A DNA stretch of 64,000 nucleotides from contig NZ_PIOB01000004.1 of NCBI RefSeq assembly GCF_002909255.1, positions 186,001 through 250,000 of the forward strand, given 5' to 3'. Origin of the DNA: Arenibacter hampyeongensis. Its GTDB lineage: Bacteria; Bacteroidota; Bacteroidia; Flavobacteriales; Flavobacteriaceae. Position 1 is the stretch's first letter. Each line of letters begins with the position of its first letter. The translations under genes and the position numbers were made by a program. Under the pieces are notes generated by a model. The model searched no databases and was not told the DNA's origin. It saw only the letters and a list, made by a program, of their open reading frames with translations. Below, piece by piece: positions 18,091 to 26,014 of the stretch.

Positions 18091-19467
18091 TTAGTTTTGC
18101 TTGGCATTACTGGCAATTTCCTTCAACTTTTCGTCTATGGATTCCTTGGACAACCATTTTCCCCGGACCATAACACCGGAAATTTCTTTTAAAGCTGAAA
18201 TATCATTCAAGGGATTGGAATTCAATAATACCATATCCGCGTCCAAACCTTCTTTTATTGTCCCGAAAGTATTTTCCATTTCAAAAAATTTAGCTGGGTT
18301 CAATGTTCCTGATTGCAAAATTTCCAAAGGGGTAAGTCCAGCCTTGACCATCCCTTCTGTTTCGTGGTGGATTGAAAATCCAGGGACATTAAATAATTGG
18401 GGTGCATCCGAACCCAGTAATAGACCATGTCCATTGTGCTGTAGTTTACTAATCAACTGCCTTCTTATCGCCGTAAACGTATTCCATTGCTCTTCATTAA
18501 AACCGGTACCCGGACTGGTGGATTCATCTTTTCTTCTTTTCCAGTCCTCCAAAGTGGAAAGGGGCATATATTTCATTTCTGGTTGCTTCAACAAATCATC
18601 CGAACTAATTGGGGCGTACCATCTTTCAAATAAACTTTGAGTGGGTACTACCCATACCTTATTTTCCTTTGTCATTGTTACCAATTCATCTATTTTGGCA
18701 GAATCGGCAATAGGGGTAAAGGCAAAGCCAAAAAATCCATTTGCAGAAGGGTCCACACCTTCGGATTCCGGCACAAGTCCTTCCAAGTAACCATCTACAT
18801 GGTCTATGGAAGCGTATTTGCTGGCCAGTGCATGTCGTATGCCAACCATTACCGGAACGTGACCAGAAAAGGGAATATTAAGTTTATTGGCGGTTTCCAC
18901 CATTTGATCAAAAACCTCCAATTGCATCCCTGGATATATTTTTAGAAAGTCGTATCCTTCATTCTTATAGGCAGTAACTTTCTGTACGGCCTCTTCTTTG
19001 GTAGTAACGGTATTTCCATTGAAAGAGGGACTTGAGGTAAAAATACGGGGACTCAAAACTTCGCCATTTAAAGCTTTTTGCCTTAATTCTAAATGACTTG
19101 GATGACCCAGCATTCCCCTTATAGTAGTTACGCCATTGGATAAGTATAGAAACAGGGTTTCCTTAATACGTTGATCACTGGTAGGAGGTTGTGGAATATG
19201 CGCATGCATTTCTGCAAGGCCAGGGATTAGATATTGATCCTTACCCTGGATCGTAGTACGGTAGTCACCAGAATTTTCGACCGATTCCATTATTTTCTTG
19301 ATCTTTCCGGAATCGATTATAACCTGGTGCTTTTCCAGTATATTGCCATTGCTGACGTCCACAATATTAACATCGGTGATCAATATTGCGGTTGGGCTAA
19401 CTTCTTTCTTGGCTGGGGAACAGGAAAGAAAGGTTACAAAACAAATAAGTAAACTAATTTTTTTCAT
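18091..19467 (-). CDS. Amidohydrolase-family lipoprotein
   Basis: 458 residues with a lipoprotein signal (FVTFLSCSPAKK, Cys 16). The TIM-barrel amidohydrolase core shows metal-ligand motifs AEMHAHIPQ, FSGHVPVMVG, SIDHVDGYLEG and LLLGSDAPQ, and the C-terminal ADMVLLNSNPLND of the composite beta-sandwich. Such exported enzymes are usually imidazolonepropionase- or prolidase-like hydrolases; substrate not predictable. Flanked by roughly 110-210-base gaps, so probably its own transcript. Confidence 0.9.
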   Translation of the reverse strand: MKKISLLICFVTFLSCSPAKKEVSPTAILITDVNIVDVSNGNILEKHQVIIDSGKIKKIMESVENSGDYRTTIQGKDQYLIPGLAEMHAHIPQPPTSDQRIKETLFLYLSNGVTTIRGMLGHPSHLELRQKALNGEVLSPRIFTSSPSFNGNTVTTKEEAVQKVTAYKNEGYDFLKIYPGMQLEVFDQMVETANKLNIPFSGHVPVMVGIRHALASKYASIDHVDGYLEGLVPESEGVDPSANGFFGFAFTPIADSAKIDELVTMTKENKVWVVPTQSLFERWYAPISSDDLLKQPEMKYMPLSTLEDWKRRKDESTSPGTGFNEEQWNTFTAIRRQLISKLQHNGHGLLLGSDAPQLFNVPGFSIHHETEGMVKAGLTPLEILQSGTLNPAKFFEMENTFGTIKEGLDADMVLLNSNPLNDISALKEISGVMVRGKWLSKESIDEKLKEIASNAKQN

Positions 19468-19581
19468 TTTGATATCGGTTTTAAGTTAGTGCCATTGTTG
19501 TTATTGACTAAATCAAGGGTAATCCAAAACAAATTATCAAGTACGGAACTATGTTTTATATCTAGTTAAAAATTAGGGACG

Positions 19582-20316
19582 CTACCTATTTCTAACATAG
19601 ATTAATTTAAACCTTCCCTTGACATTTTCCCGTTGGTCTATTTCAAAGTTTTTAATGGATTTTATTAAGGGTGTCAATTTTTGAAAACCATAGTTTCTAG
19701 AATCAAAATTAGGTTGCTTCTTTTGAAGAAGACTACCTACATCCCCCAAGAATGCCCAACCATCTTCGTCAGCAAGGTCGGAAATGGTGGAAGCAATGAG
19801 TTTAATTTCCTTTTGGGTAATCTTGTCCACATTGTCTTTCTTGTCTCTTTTATTATCCGCTGTTTCAGAGGAATTTTCCTCGATTTGATTTTTAAGGATT
19901 TCTATGTAGATAAACTTGTCGCAGGCAACAATAAAAGGGTTGGGGGTTTTCTTTTCCCCAATGCCGATTACATTCATACCGGCCTCCCTCAACCTAGTGG
20001 CCAGTCGCGTAAAATCGCTATCACTGGATACTATACAAAAGCCACCTACTTTGTTGGAATACAAAATATCCATGGCATCAATGATCATGGCAGAGTCGGT
20101 TGCATTTTTTCCGGTGGTATAAGCATATTGTTGTATAGGCGTAATGGCATTTTCCAATAACAGATTTTTCCATTTGGACAATTTGGGATTGGTCCAGTCG
20201 CCATATATTCTTTTTATTGTGGGGTTGCCATATTTGGCAATTTCCTCCATCATCTCCTTAACATAGGCAGAGGGTATATTGTCACCATCTATTAATACTG
20301 CAAGATTTATTTCCAT
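19582..20316 (-). CDS. NYN-domain protein with OST-HTH/LOTUS-like tail
   Basis: 244 residues. An N-terminal NYN (PIN-like) domain (about 3-140) has the acidic metal-site residues expected of a nuclease: D10 and D12 in VLIDGDN, TDSAMIIDAMDIL and CIVSSDSDFTRLA. The C-terminal part (about 165-244, ASTISDLADEDGWAFLGDVG, YGFQKLTPLIKSI) matches the OST-HTH/LOTUS fold, which binds RNA in other proteins. RNase activity is thus a family-based prediction. It is last in a likely five-gene minus-strand cluster (M28, DLH, M1, YdeI, NYN) with a 42-base gap to YdeI. Confidence 0.88.
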   Translation of the reverse strand: MEINLAVLIDGDNIPSAYVKEMMEEIAKYGNPTIKRIYGDWTNPKLSKWKNLLLENAITPIQQYAYTTGKNATDSAMIIDAMDILYSNKVGGFCIVSSDSDFTRLATRLREAGMNVIGIGEKKTPNPFIVACDKFIYIEILKNQIEENSSETADNKRDKKDNVDKITQKEIKLIASTISDLADEDGWAFLGDVGSLLQKKQPNFDSRNYGFQKLTPLIKSIKNFEIDQRENVKGRFKLIYVRNR

Positions 20317-20358
20317 TATAAGTAATTATTATATTTAGATTTTTACGAAGCTAACCAT

Positions 20359-20931
20359 TTATTGGTCGCGCGACTTTTTATTTTGTTTGCATAGCGATAC
20401 AATCTCTGTAATCCGCTTCTGTCTTGTCTCATCCCGTTTGGCTTGGTGTAGCCAGTAGAGATAGTTTTTTCTATAACTATTGGCAAAACCTTGATAATTA
20501 ATATAGGCCACTTTCTCCTTGTTGAAGGCATGTTTCAAATCCTCTGGGATTATTCCATTTTCAACATCATCCAAGGCCTTCCAGGAACCATCAATTTTTG
20601 CTGCTTTAACTTTTTCCAGTCCACTGTGGTGCATTTTTCCTGCGGCGGTAAGCTCTTTAATATATTTTTTGTTCAGTTTACTCCAAACGCTTTTGGGTTT
20701 TCTTGGGCAGAAATATTGCCGTCGTTTACCTTCGCCTAGACTTTTAACGGTGCTATCTATCCATCCATAGCAAATGGCAACTTGCACGGCATCTTCCCAT
20801 CGCATACTGTCTTGTTCATTTGCCACCTTGTAAAAAATAAGATGCACTCCAGAACTGCTGGCATGATGATGTTGTAACCAGGCCCGCCATTCACTACTTG
20901 TTTTAAAGTAAAATTCTTCAATTATTTTCAA
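20359..20931 (-). CDS. YdeI/OmpD-associated family protein
   Basis: 190 residues, cytosolic. The family hallmarks are GVHLIFYKVANEQDSMRWED, the AICYGWIDS motif, FCPRKPKSVWSKLNKK and the C-terminal Lys-rich NYLYWLHQAKRDETRQKRI. The family has been linked to bacteriocin resistance and to OmpD in enterics but has no settled function. The start is 3 bases from the M1 peptidase stop, indicating co-transcription. Confidence 0.88.
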   Translation of the reverse strand: MKIIEEFYFKTSSEWRAWLQHHHASSSGVHLIFYKVANEQDSMRWEDAVQVAICYGWIDSTVKSLGEGKRRQYFCPRKPKSVWSKLNKKYIKELTAAGKMHHSGLEKVKAAKIDGSWKALDDVENGIIPEDLKHAFNKEKVAYINYQGFANSYRKNYLYWLHQAKRDETRQKRITEIVSLCKQNKKSRDQ

Positions 20932-20934
20932 AAA

Positions 20935-22557
20935 TCATATTTTTTTGGAGTCTATATAGAAATTTTCATCCACACTAAACGATTGTACTGTCTTTTCGAA
21001 GGTTTTTGATTTCCAGTCCGCTGTGGGGTACAACCACTCATTAGTGCCATTTATATCTACCTTGATGGGCATGTCAAAACCACCAATAATATTGATATAT
21101 CTAAACCGCAATTGTTTGCCCTTCAGTGTATACTCCAACAAAGGTATTTTAATTGTACGCAGGTACTGGTCAAAAAATTGGGTAAGGTCTATGCCCGACT
21201 TTCTGCTGATATAATCCTCTATTTGTTTTGTGGTTACGGTTTTATGGTAGAATTCGGTATTAAGCCCTCTAAGGATAGTCCGCCATTTTTCGTCATCTTC
21301 CACTAACTGCCTCAAGGTGTGCAACATATTTGCACCCTTATAGTACATATCTCCAGAACCTTTTTGGTTTACGTTATAGGTGCCAATTATAGGGCTGTCG
21401 TTTTTAATATTGCCCCTAGTGCCAATAACATAGTCCGATGAGGCCTTTTTACCAAAGTGATAATCCACATATAAGTTTTCCGAATAAGCCGTAAAACTCT
21501 CGTGTATCCACATGTCAGCGATATCCTTGTAGGTTATATTATTGGCGAACCATTCATGACCAGATTCATGGATAAGGATAAAGTCGAATTTAAGTCCCCA
21601 ACCTGTTTTTGAAAGGTCATTGCCCAAATATCCATTCTTGAATTGATTGCCATAAGTAACGGAACTTTGGTGCTCCATGCCAAGATAGGGTGCTTCAACC
21701 AACTTATATCCATCTTCGTAAAAAGGGTAGGGGCCAAACCAATGTTCAAAAGCTGCCATCATTAATGGGGCCTGTTTAAATTGTATTTTTGCTTTTTCCA
21801 AGTTGTCCCGAAGTACATAGTAGTCCATGGTTAATTTTCCCTTTTCCCCTTGGTAACTTTCTCCAAAATGTACATAATCACCTATATTTATATTTACCCC
21901 ATAATTGTTTATGGGATTGGCTACATACCAATGATAGGTATTGCTGTCTTTATGCTCTTCCACTTTTAAAAGCCTACCATTAGAGACATCCAATAGCCCT
22001 TTTGGGGTTGTAATACTTATAGCCATGCTATCCACTTCGTCGTACATATGGTCCTTGTTTGGCCACCACACACTGGCACCCAAACCTTGACAGGAAGTGG
22101 CCACAAAGTGTTTGCCATTGTTGTCTTTTTTCCAGGAAAAACCACCGTCCCATGGTGCACGAACAGCTTCTTTAGGATGTCCGGAATAATAGACCATTAC
22201 TTCATTGATGTCCCCCTTGAGCTGCGGTTTTTGTAGGGCGATAAAATGGGCGTTTCCGTTCGATGCTATTTTTAAGGTTTCACCATCTTGAATTGCTTTT
22301 TCAATAATCAAAGGCGGTTGCAAGTCAATCTGAAGCAGCTGTTTCTCTTCCAGAACGGTGTAACGAATTAGGTTGCTGCCTGAAATGAATTTCTCATCGG
22401 GCTGCACCTTGACATCCAAATGATAAAAATTAAGGTCCCACCAAGAGCGCTCTGGGGTAATACTGCCTCTAAGGGAATCCTGTTCCGTATAATTTTGGTC
22501 TTGTGCAAAGGAGGAAACCCCTAAGGCCAATAATAATGCTAAGGTTATTTCTTTCAT
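20935..22557 (-). CDS. M1-family zinc metallopeptidase
   Basis: About 540 residues from ATG 22557. This start gives a clean signal peptide (MKEITLALLLALGVSSFAQ) and overlaps the stop of the upstream hydrolase gene as ATGA; the longer frame to 22584 would run deeper into that gene. The gluzincin motif is complete: HESGHEWFANN, then 18 residues after the second His the Glu of HESFTAYSENLY. The substrate-anchoring motif reads YLGMEHQS instead of GAMEN, as in the exported M1 branch. It removes N-terminal residues from peptides in the periplasm or outside the cell. Translationally coupled to the DLH gene. Confidence 0.93.
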   Translation of the reverse strand: MKEITLALLLALGVSSFAQDQNYTEQDSLRGSITPERSWWDLNFYHLDVKVQPDEKFISGSNLIRYTVLEEKQLLQIDLQPPLIIEKAIQDGETLKIASNGNAHFIALQKPQLKGDINEVMVYYSGHPKEAVRAPWDGGFSWKKDNNGKHFVATSCQGLGASVWWPNKDHMYDEVDSMAISITTPKGLLDVSNGRLLKVEEHKDSNTYHWYVANPINNYGVNINIGDYVHFGESYQGEKGKLTMDYYVLRDNLEKAKIQFKQAPLMMAAFEHWFGPYPFYEDGYKLVEAPYLGMEHQSSVTYGNQFKNGYLGNDLSKTGWGLKFDFILIHESGHEWFANNITYKDIADMWIHESFTAYSENLYVDYHFGKKASSDYVIGTRGNIKNDSPIIGTYNVNQKGSGDMYYKGANMLHTLRQLVEDDEKWRTILRGLNTEFYHKTVTTKQIEDYISRKSGIDLTQFFDQYLRTIKIPLLEYTLKGKQLRFRYINIIGGFDMPIKVDINGTNEWLYPTADWKSKTFEKTVQSFSVDENFYIDSKKI

Positions 22558-23342
22558 TTTAAAAGGGATAATAATTTTGTCCATGACTTTTCAAAGGCCA
22601 TAGTATTTGGGCCATAAGCCTCTTCGGCCCCTCTTCTCATAAAAGCATGTCCGGCCCCTTCGTATATATCAAAGGTATATGGGTTTCCATATTCTTTCAT
22701 TGTTTTTTCTGTATCTGGAATGGTCGCATTTACCCTATTATCAGCTCCTCCATAAAAACCATAAATAGGGGATTTAATATTTTTTAAGGTCGATAGGTCC
22801 TTGGGAGCCGTACCATAATATACCATTACACTTTCCAACTTAGGGTTTTTTGTGGCATAGTTGAAACTTTGAGACACGCCCCAACAGAATCCCACAAGAG
22901 AAACTTTGCCATTGCTCGATGGGTCATTGTTTATATAGGCGTAGACCATATCCAAATCCTTGTTTACTTGCTCTTGGTCCAGGGCATAGATGGCTTCCCT
23001 AACTTTGTCCGGATTTTCAAAATCACTAGTTTTATCAATACCCTCAACAGTATTGGATATTAGGTCTGGTGCAATGACCAAAAACCCTTGGCCCGCCAAC
23101 TCGTCCGAAAAGGTCCTGGCCCAATCATTTAAACCCATATTTTCATGGATCAGAATAATTGCCTTGGTAGAAGTATTACTTTCCGGGTATACTACAAAAG
23201 CCTTTAAAATACTACCATTGTCCCTTTTAAAATCCACCCACTCCTGATGTCTTGGGGATTCGGACAACTTATTAAATTCTTGGGCCAACAATAGCCCTGG
23301 AAATCCTATCAATACTATAAGTATTTGAAAATTTATCTTCAT
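22554..23342 (-). CDS. Exported dienelactone hydrolase-family protein
   Basis: 262 residues with a signal peptide (about 1-21, FPGLLLAQEF). The catalytic triad of the dienelactone hydrolase family is visible: nucleophile Cys C153 in LVGFCWGVS, Asp in YGGADNRVN and His in EGAGHAFMRRG, with IHENMGLNDW near the oxyanion region. Actual substrate unknown. Its TGA overlaps the next start (ATGA), so the M1 peptidase is coupled to it; the M28 peptidase gene lies 25 bases upstream. Confidence 0.9.
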   Translation of the reverse strand: MKINFQILIVLIGFPGLLLAQEFNKLSESPRHQEWVDFKRDNGSILKAFVVYPESNTSTKAIILIHENMGLNDWARTFSDELAGQGFLVIAPDLISNTVEGIDKTSDFENPDKVREAIYALDQEQVNKDLDMVYAYINNDPSSNGKVSLVGFCWGVSQSFNYATKNPKLESVMVYYGTAPKDLSTLKNIKSPIYGFYGGADNRVNATIPDTEKTMKEYGNPYTFDIYEGAGHAFMRRGAEEAYGPNTMAFEKSWTKLLSLLK

Positions 23343-23367
23343 ATAATCTTGTTCTAACTGCCTTATA

Positions 23368-24699
23368 TTATCTTAAAATAGCATTGGGGAAAACCACTAC
23401 ACTTTCAAAGCCATCCTTGCCTACGGCAGACACCCCAAAGAAAAAATTGTCCAACACCACACCCTCCAAGGAATATTCCGAAACATCGCCTACAAATCTA
23501 CTGTGGTCCCAAGTTGGGGAGGTGGTATCTCTCCAATAAATTTTATATCCAACAGCTCCCGGAACCTTGCTCCATTGAAACTTGGCAGAAGGCTCAACGA
23601 TTCCCCCAATTTTCACCTCTTTGGGAGCGGGAGGTGCCCAGGCCAAGGAGGCCAGATTAATTGCATTTGCAGCGGTTAATTTCTTGGCATATTCAAAATT
23701 AACATGCTCCAAAACATCGCCATAGGCTATTCCATTTTCTACCCTTATGTCTTGGTGTTGTTGGGTATAATTTTCATGGGCTTCCATTATCCTAATTCCG
23801 GCGTACCCGGCATCATTAAAAGGTCGATGATGCCCACCCCGTCCAAATCTATCCAACCTATAGATCATCATGGGATTCATTTCCGGCATATATGTCTTTA
23901 CGTTCTTATGAACGTAACGTGCCAATTGTCTTGAAATTCCGTCCACTTCTCCGCCATAAAATCGGCGCATATTTCTTTCCCTTTCCGTTTCGGTCGGAGG
24001 TACGGGCTCAGAAAAAATTCTAAAATCGGTATTGCTAATAATTCCATCCACCCCTTTAATATTTCCGATCATGTCGTTATTGAATATCCCAATAATATCC
24101 CATCCCTTTTCCTTGGCACTCTTTACCAGACCCTGCCCTCCAAAAAGTCCTTGTTCTTCACCTGAAAGCCCAAGGTATATTATACTATTCTCAAATTTAT
24201 ATTGGGAAAGGACCCTTGCGGCCTCTATGGTACCGGCCATACCACTGGCATTATCATTGGCACCGGGGGAATCGGAAGTGTAATTGTTGGCATCGCTGAC
24301 GCGCGAGTCTATATCCCCGCTCATAATTATATAGCGGTCCGGGTATTTCGATCCTCTTTGAATGGCCATAACATTAACCACCCATACATCCCTTGTTATT
24401 CGATTGTTTTCATCCTTTTTCACCAAGTCCTTTTGAAAGGACACTTCAAGGCAATTATTGCAATTGTTGGAAATCTTATCGAACTCGCTCTTGATCCATC
24501 GCCTTGCTGCGCCAATACCCCTAGTATTGGAAATCGTATCGCTCAGGGTGTGCCGTGTACCGAAATTTGCCAATGTGGTAACGTCATTTTTTATCCTTTC
24601 GGACGAAACCTTGTCCATTATTTCATAAATGCGCTGGTCTGTCTGGGCCAAAAGGGCATATGAAAATAGAAATATATATATGGTAATTAATTTATGCAT
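23368..24699 (-). CDS. Exported M28-family aminopeptidase with Fn3-like tail
   Basis: 443 residues with a signal peptide (about 1-18, FSYALLAQTD). The zinc-peptidase core contains MSGDIDSR, the Asp site GANDNASGMAGTIEAAR, the catalytic Glu pair LGLSGEEQGLFG and the Asp in IFNNDMIGN, as in M28 enzymes. A fibronectin type III-like domain ends the protein (about 355-443; FQWSKVPGAVGYKIYWRD). First gene of the M28-DLH-M1-YdeI-NYN cluster, which puts two exported peptidases and an esterase-like enzyme together, suggestive of peptide scavenging. Confidence 0.92.
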   Translation of the reverse strand: MHKLITIYIFLFSYALLAQTDQRIYEIMDKVSSERIKNDVTTLANFGTRHTLSDTISNTRGIGAARRWIKSEFDKISNNCNNCLEVSFQKDLVKKDENNRITRDVWVVNVMAIQRGSKYPDRYIIMSGDIDSRVSDANNYTSDSPGANDNASGMAGTIEAARVLSQYKFENSIIYLGLSGEEQGLFGGQGLVKSAKEKGWDIIGIFNNDMIGNIKGVDGIISNTDFRIFSEPVPPTETERERNMRRFYGGEVDGISRQLARYVHKNVKTYMPEMNPMMIYRLDRFGRGGHHRPFNDAGYAGIRIMEAHENYTQQHQDIRVENGIAYGDVLEHVNFEYAKKLTAANAINLASLAWAPPAPKEVKIGGIVEPSAKFQWSKVPGAVGYKIYWRDTTSPTWDHSRFVGDVSEYSLEGVVLDNFFFGVSAVGKDGFESVVVFPNAILR

Positions 24700-24753
24700 T
24701 AGTCTTAGATTAGGCTTGGTAATTTACGTTTATCCGCAAAAATAGATCCTTAA

Positions 24754-25923
24754 TTATTTGTTAAGTCCTCCTTTTAGCATCGCCAATAATCCGAGTATCG
24801 GACCAATGGCCAAGAAGGTAAAAATATAGCCCGGATCTATATTTTCCACCAAGAAAGTTAGCAACTGTATACTGATTATACTTACACTGAAGCCAATGCA
24901 ATTCACAAGCGTAAGTGCCGTTCCTTTCAATTGTAAAGGTACTGCATTAGCGACCAAAGTGGAGAATTGGGGCGAATCTGAAACTACAAATATTCCCCAA
25001 AGGCAAAATACAAGTAGGAAAAGGTAGCTGGGCAAAATAAAAAACAAAGGAGAAGTTATGCACAGGAACCCAGAGATCAGCAAGGAAACCATCGCTACTT
25101 TCCTACTGCCCAATTTAAGAGAAAGATGTCCGCCAATGGCACAGGAAACTCCTCCCAGGGCAATAATGGAAAATGCCCACATGGAAAATGGAAGTTGATC
25201 AAGATGAATGGAATTGTAGGTTTTTATGGCAATGGGAATAAAGGCCCAGAAGGCATAAAGTTCCCACATATGGCCAAAGTAGCCTACTGCTGCTTTTTTA
25301 AAGGCAGGAATTCTAAATAGCGCTATTCCGGCTCGTAATTGCAAATTCTTGCTTGGTTTTCTGTACGGGCCATTGGGGACTAAAAAAAGCATGGATGCAC
25401 CCCCGAAAATAGCGAGTAACGAGGTTATTTTAATTACAACAGTGTAGTCTTCACTCAATTCCAAACCCTGAAGCAAATGTGGAAAGGCGGTGCCCAAGAC
25501 CAGTGCGCCTACCAAATATCCCAAGGCCTTGCCCAATCCCAGTTCATAATAATCAGCTGCAATTTTCATTCCCACCGGGTATATTCCAGCAAGAAAAAAA
25601 CCGGTACCCAATCTGGCTAAAAAGAGAGTTGTGTTGGTAATTTCATCTGCCAGTAGTACCGCGTTGCAAAGGGCAGCTAAAAAGGCACAGATCATAAAAA
25701 TTTTGGAAGGTGAATAGCGGTCGGCAATCATCAATAGGGCAAAAACCAGGGTACCGATAATAAAGCCTATTTGTACTGAAGAAAGCACATAACCAATAAT
25801 TGCTGTCCCCAAGCCGGTTTTTAAAATTAGATCATCAATTACGGCATTCCCTGCAAACCACAATGAGGTACACGCAAATTGCGAAATAATGATGACAGGC
25901 AGTATAAAGTGCTTTTGCTTCAA
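24754..25923 (-). CDS. MFS transporter
   Basis: About 389 residues and roughly 12 membrane segments (for example VIIISQFACTSLWFAGNAVI, YLVGALVLGTAFPH, AFWAFIPIAIKTY). No in-frame ATG exists at the N-terminus; TTG at 25923 gives a normal MKQKHFILPV start, while TTG at 25977 would add 18 polar residues. The 5' end is close to the OtsA-OtsB gene (stop at 26015) on the same strand, so it is probably co-transcribed with trehalose synthesis. Substrate not predictable; sugar efflux or an unrelated substrate are both possible. Confidence 0.85.
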   Translation of the reverse strand: MKQKHFILPVIIISQFACTSLWFAGNAVIDDLILKTGLGTAIIGYVLSSVQIGFIIGTLVFALLMIADRYSPSKIFMICAFLAALCNAVLLADEITNTTLFLARLGTGFFLAGIYPVGMKIAADYYELGLGKALGYLVGALVLGTAFPHLLQGLELSEDYTVVIKITSLLAIFGGASMLFLVPNGPYRKPSKNLQLRAGIALFRIPAFKKAAVGYFGHMWELYAFWAFIPIAIKTYNSIHLDQLPFSMWAFSIIALGGVSCAIGGHLSLKLGSRKVAMVSLLISGFLCITSPLFFILPSYLFLLVFCLWGIFVVSDSPQFSTLVANAVPLQLKGTALTLVNCIGFSVSIISIQLLTFLVENIDPGYIFTFLAIGPILGLLAMLKGGLNK

Positions 25924-26014
25924 GGCAGTGCCATTTTTTGGAAATGGGCAATAGGGTATATATTGGGTCAAGATCAATTAAAACAACCTACCATTGGTAC
26001 AATATGGCTCTTCT

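Noticed and set aside
18101-18640. 179-codon plus-strand ORF
   Set aside because: Lies entirely antisense within the amidohydrolase gene, whose motifs are complete; no family resemblance.
19681-20160. 159-codon plus-strand ORF
   Set aside because: Antisense of the NYN gene with no start signal or recognisable domain.
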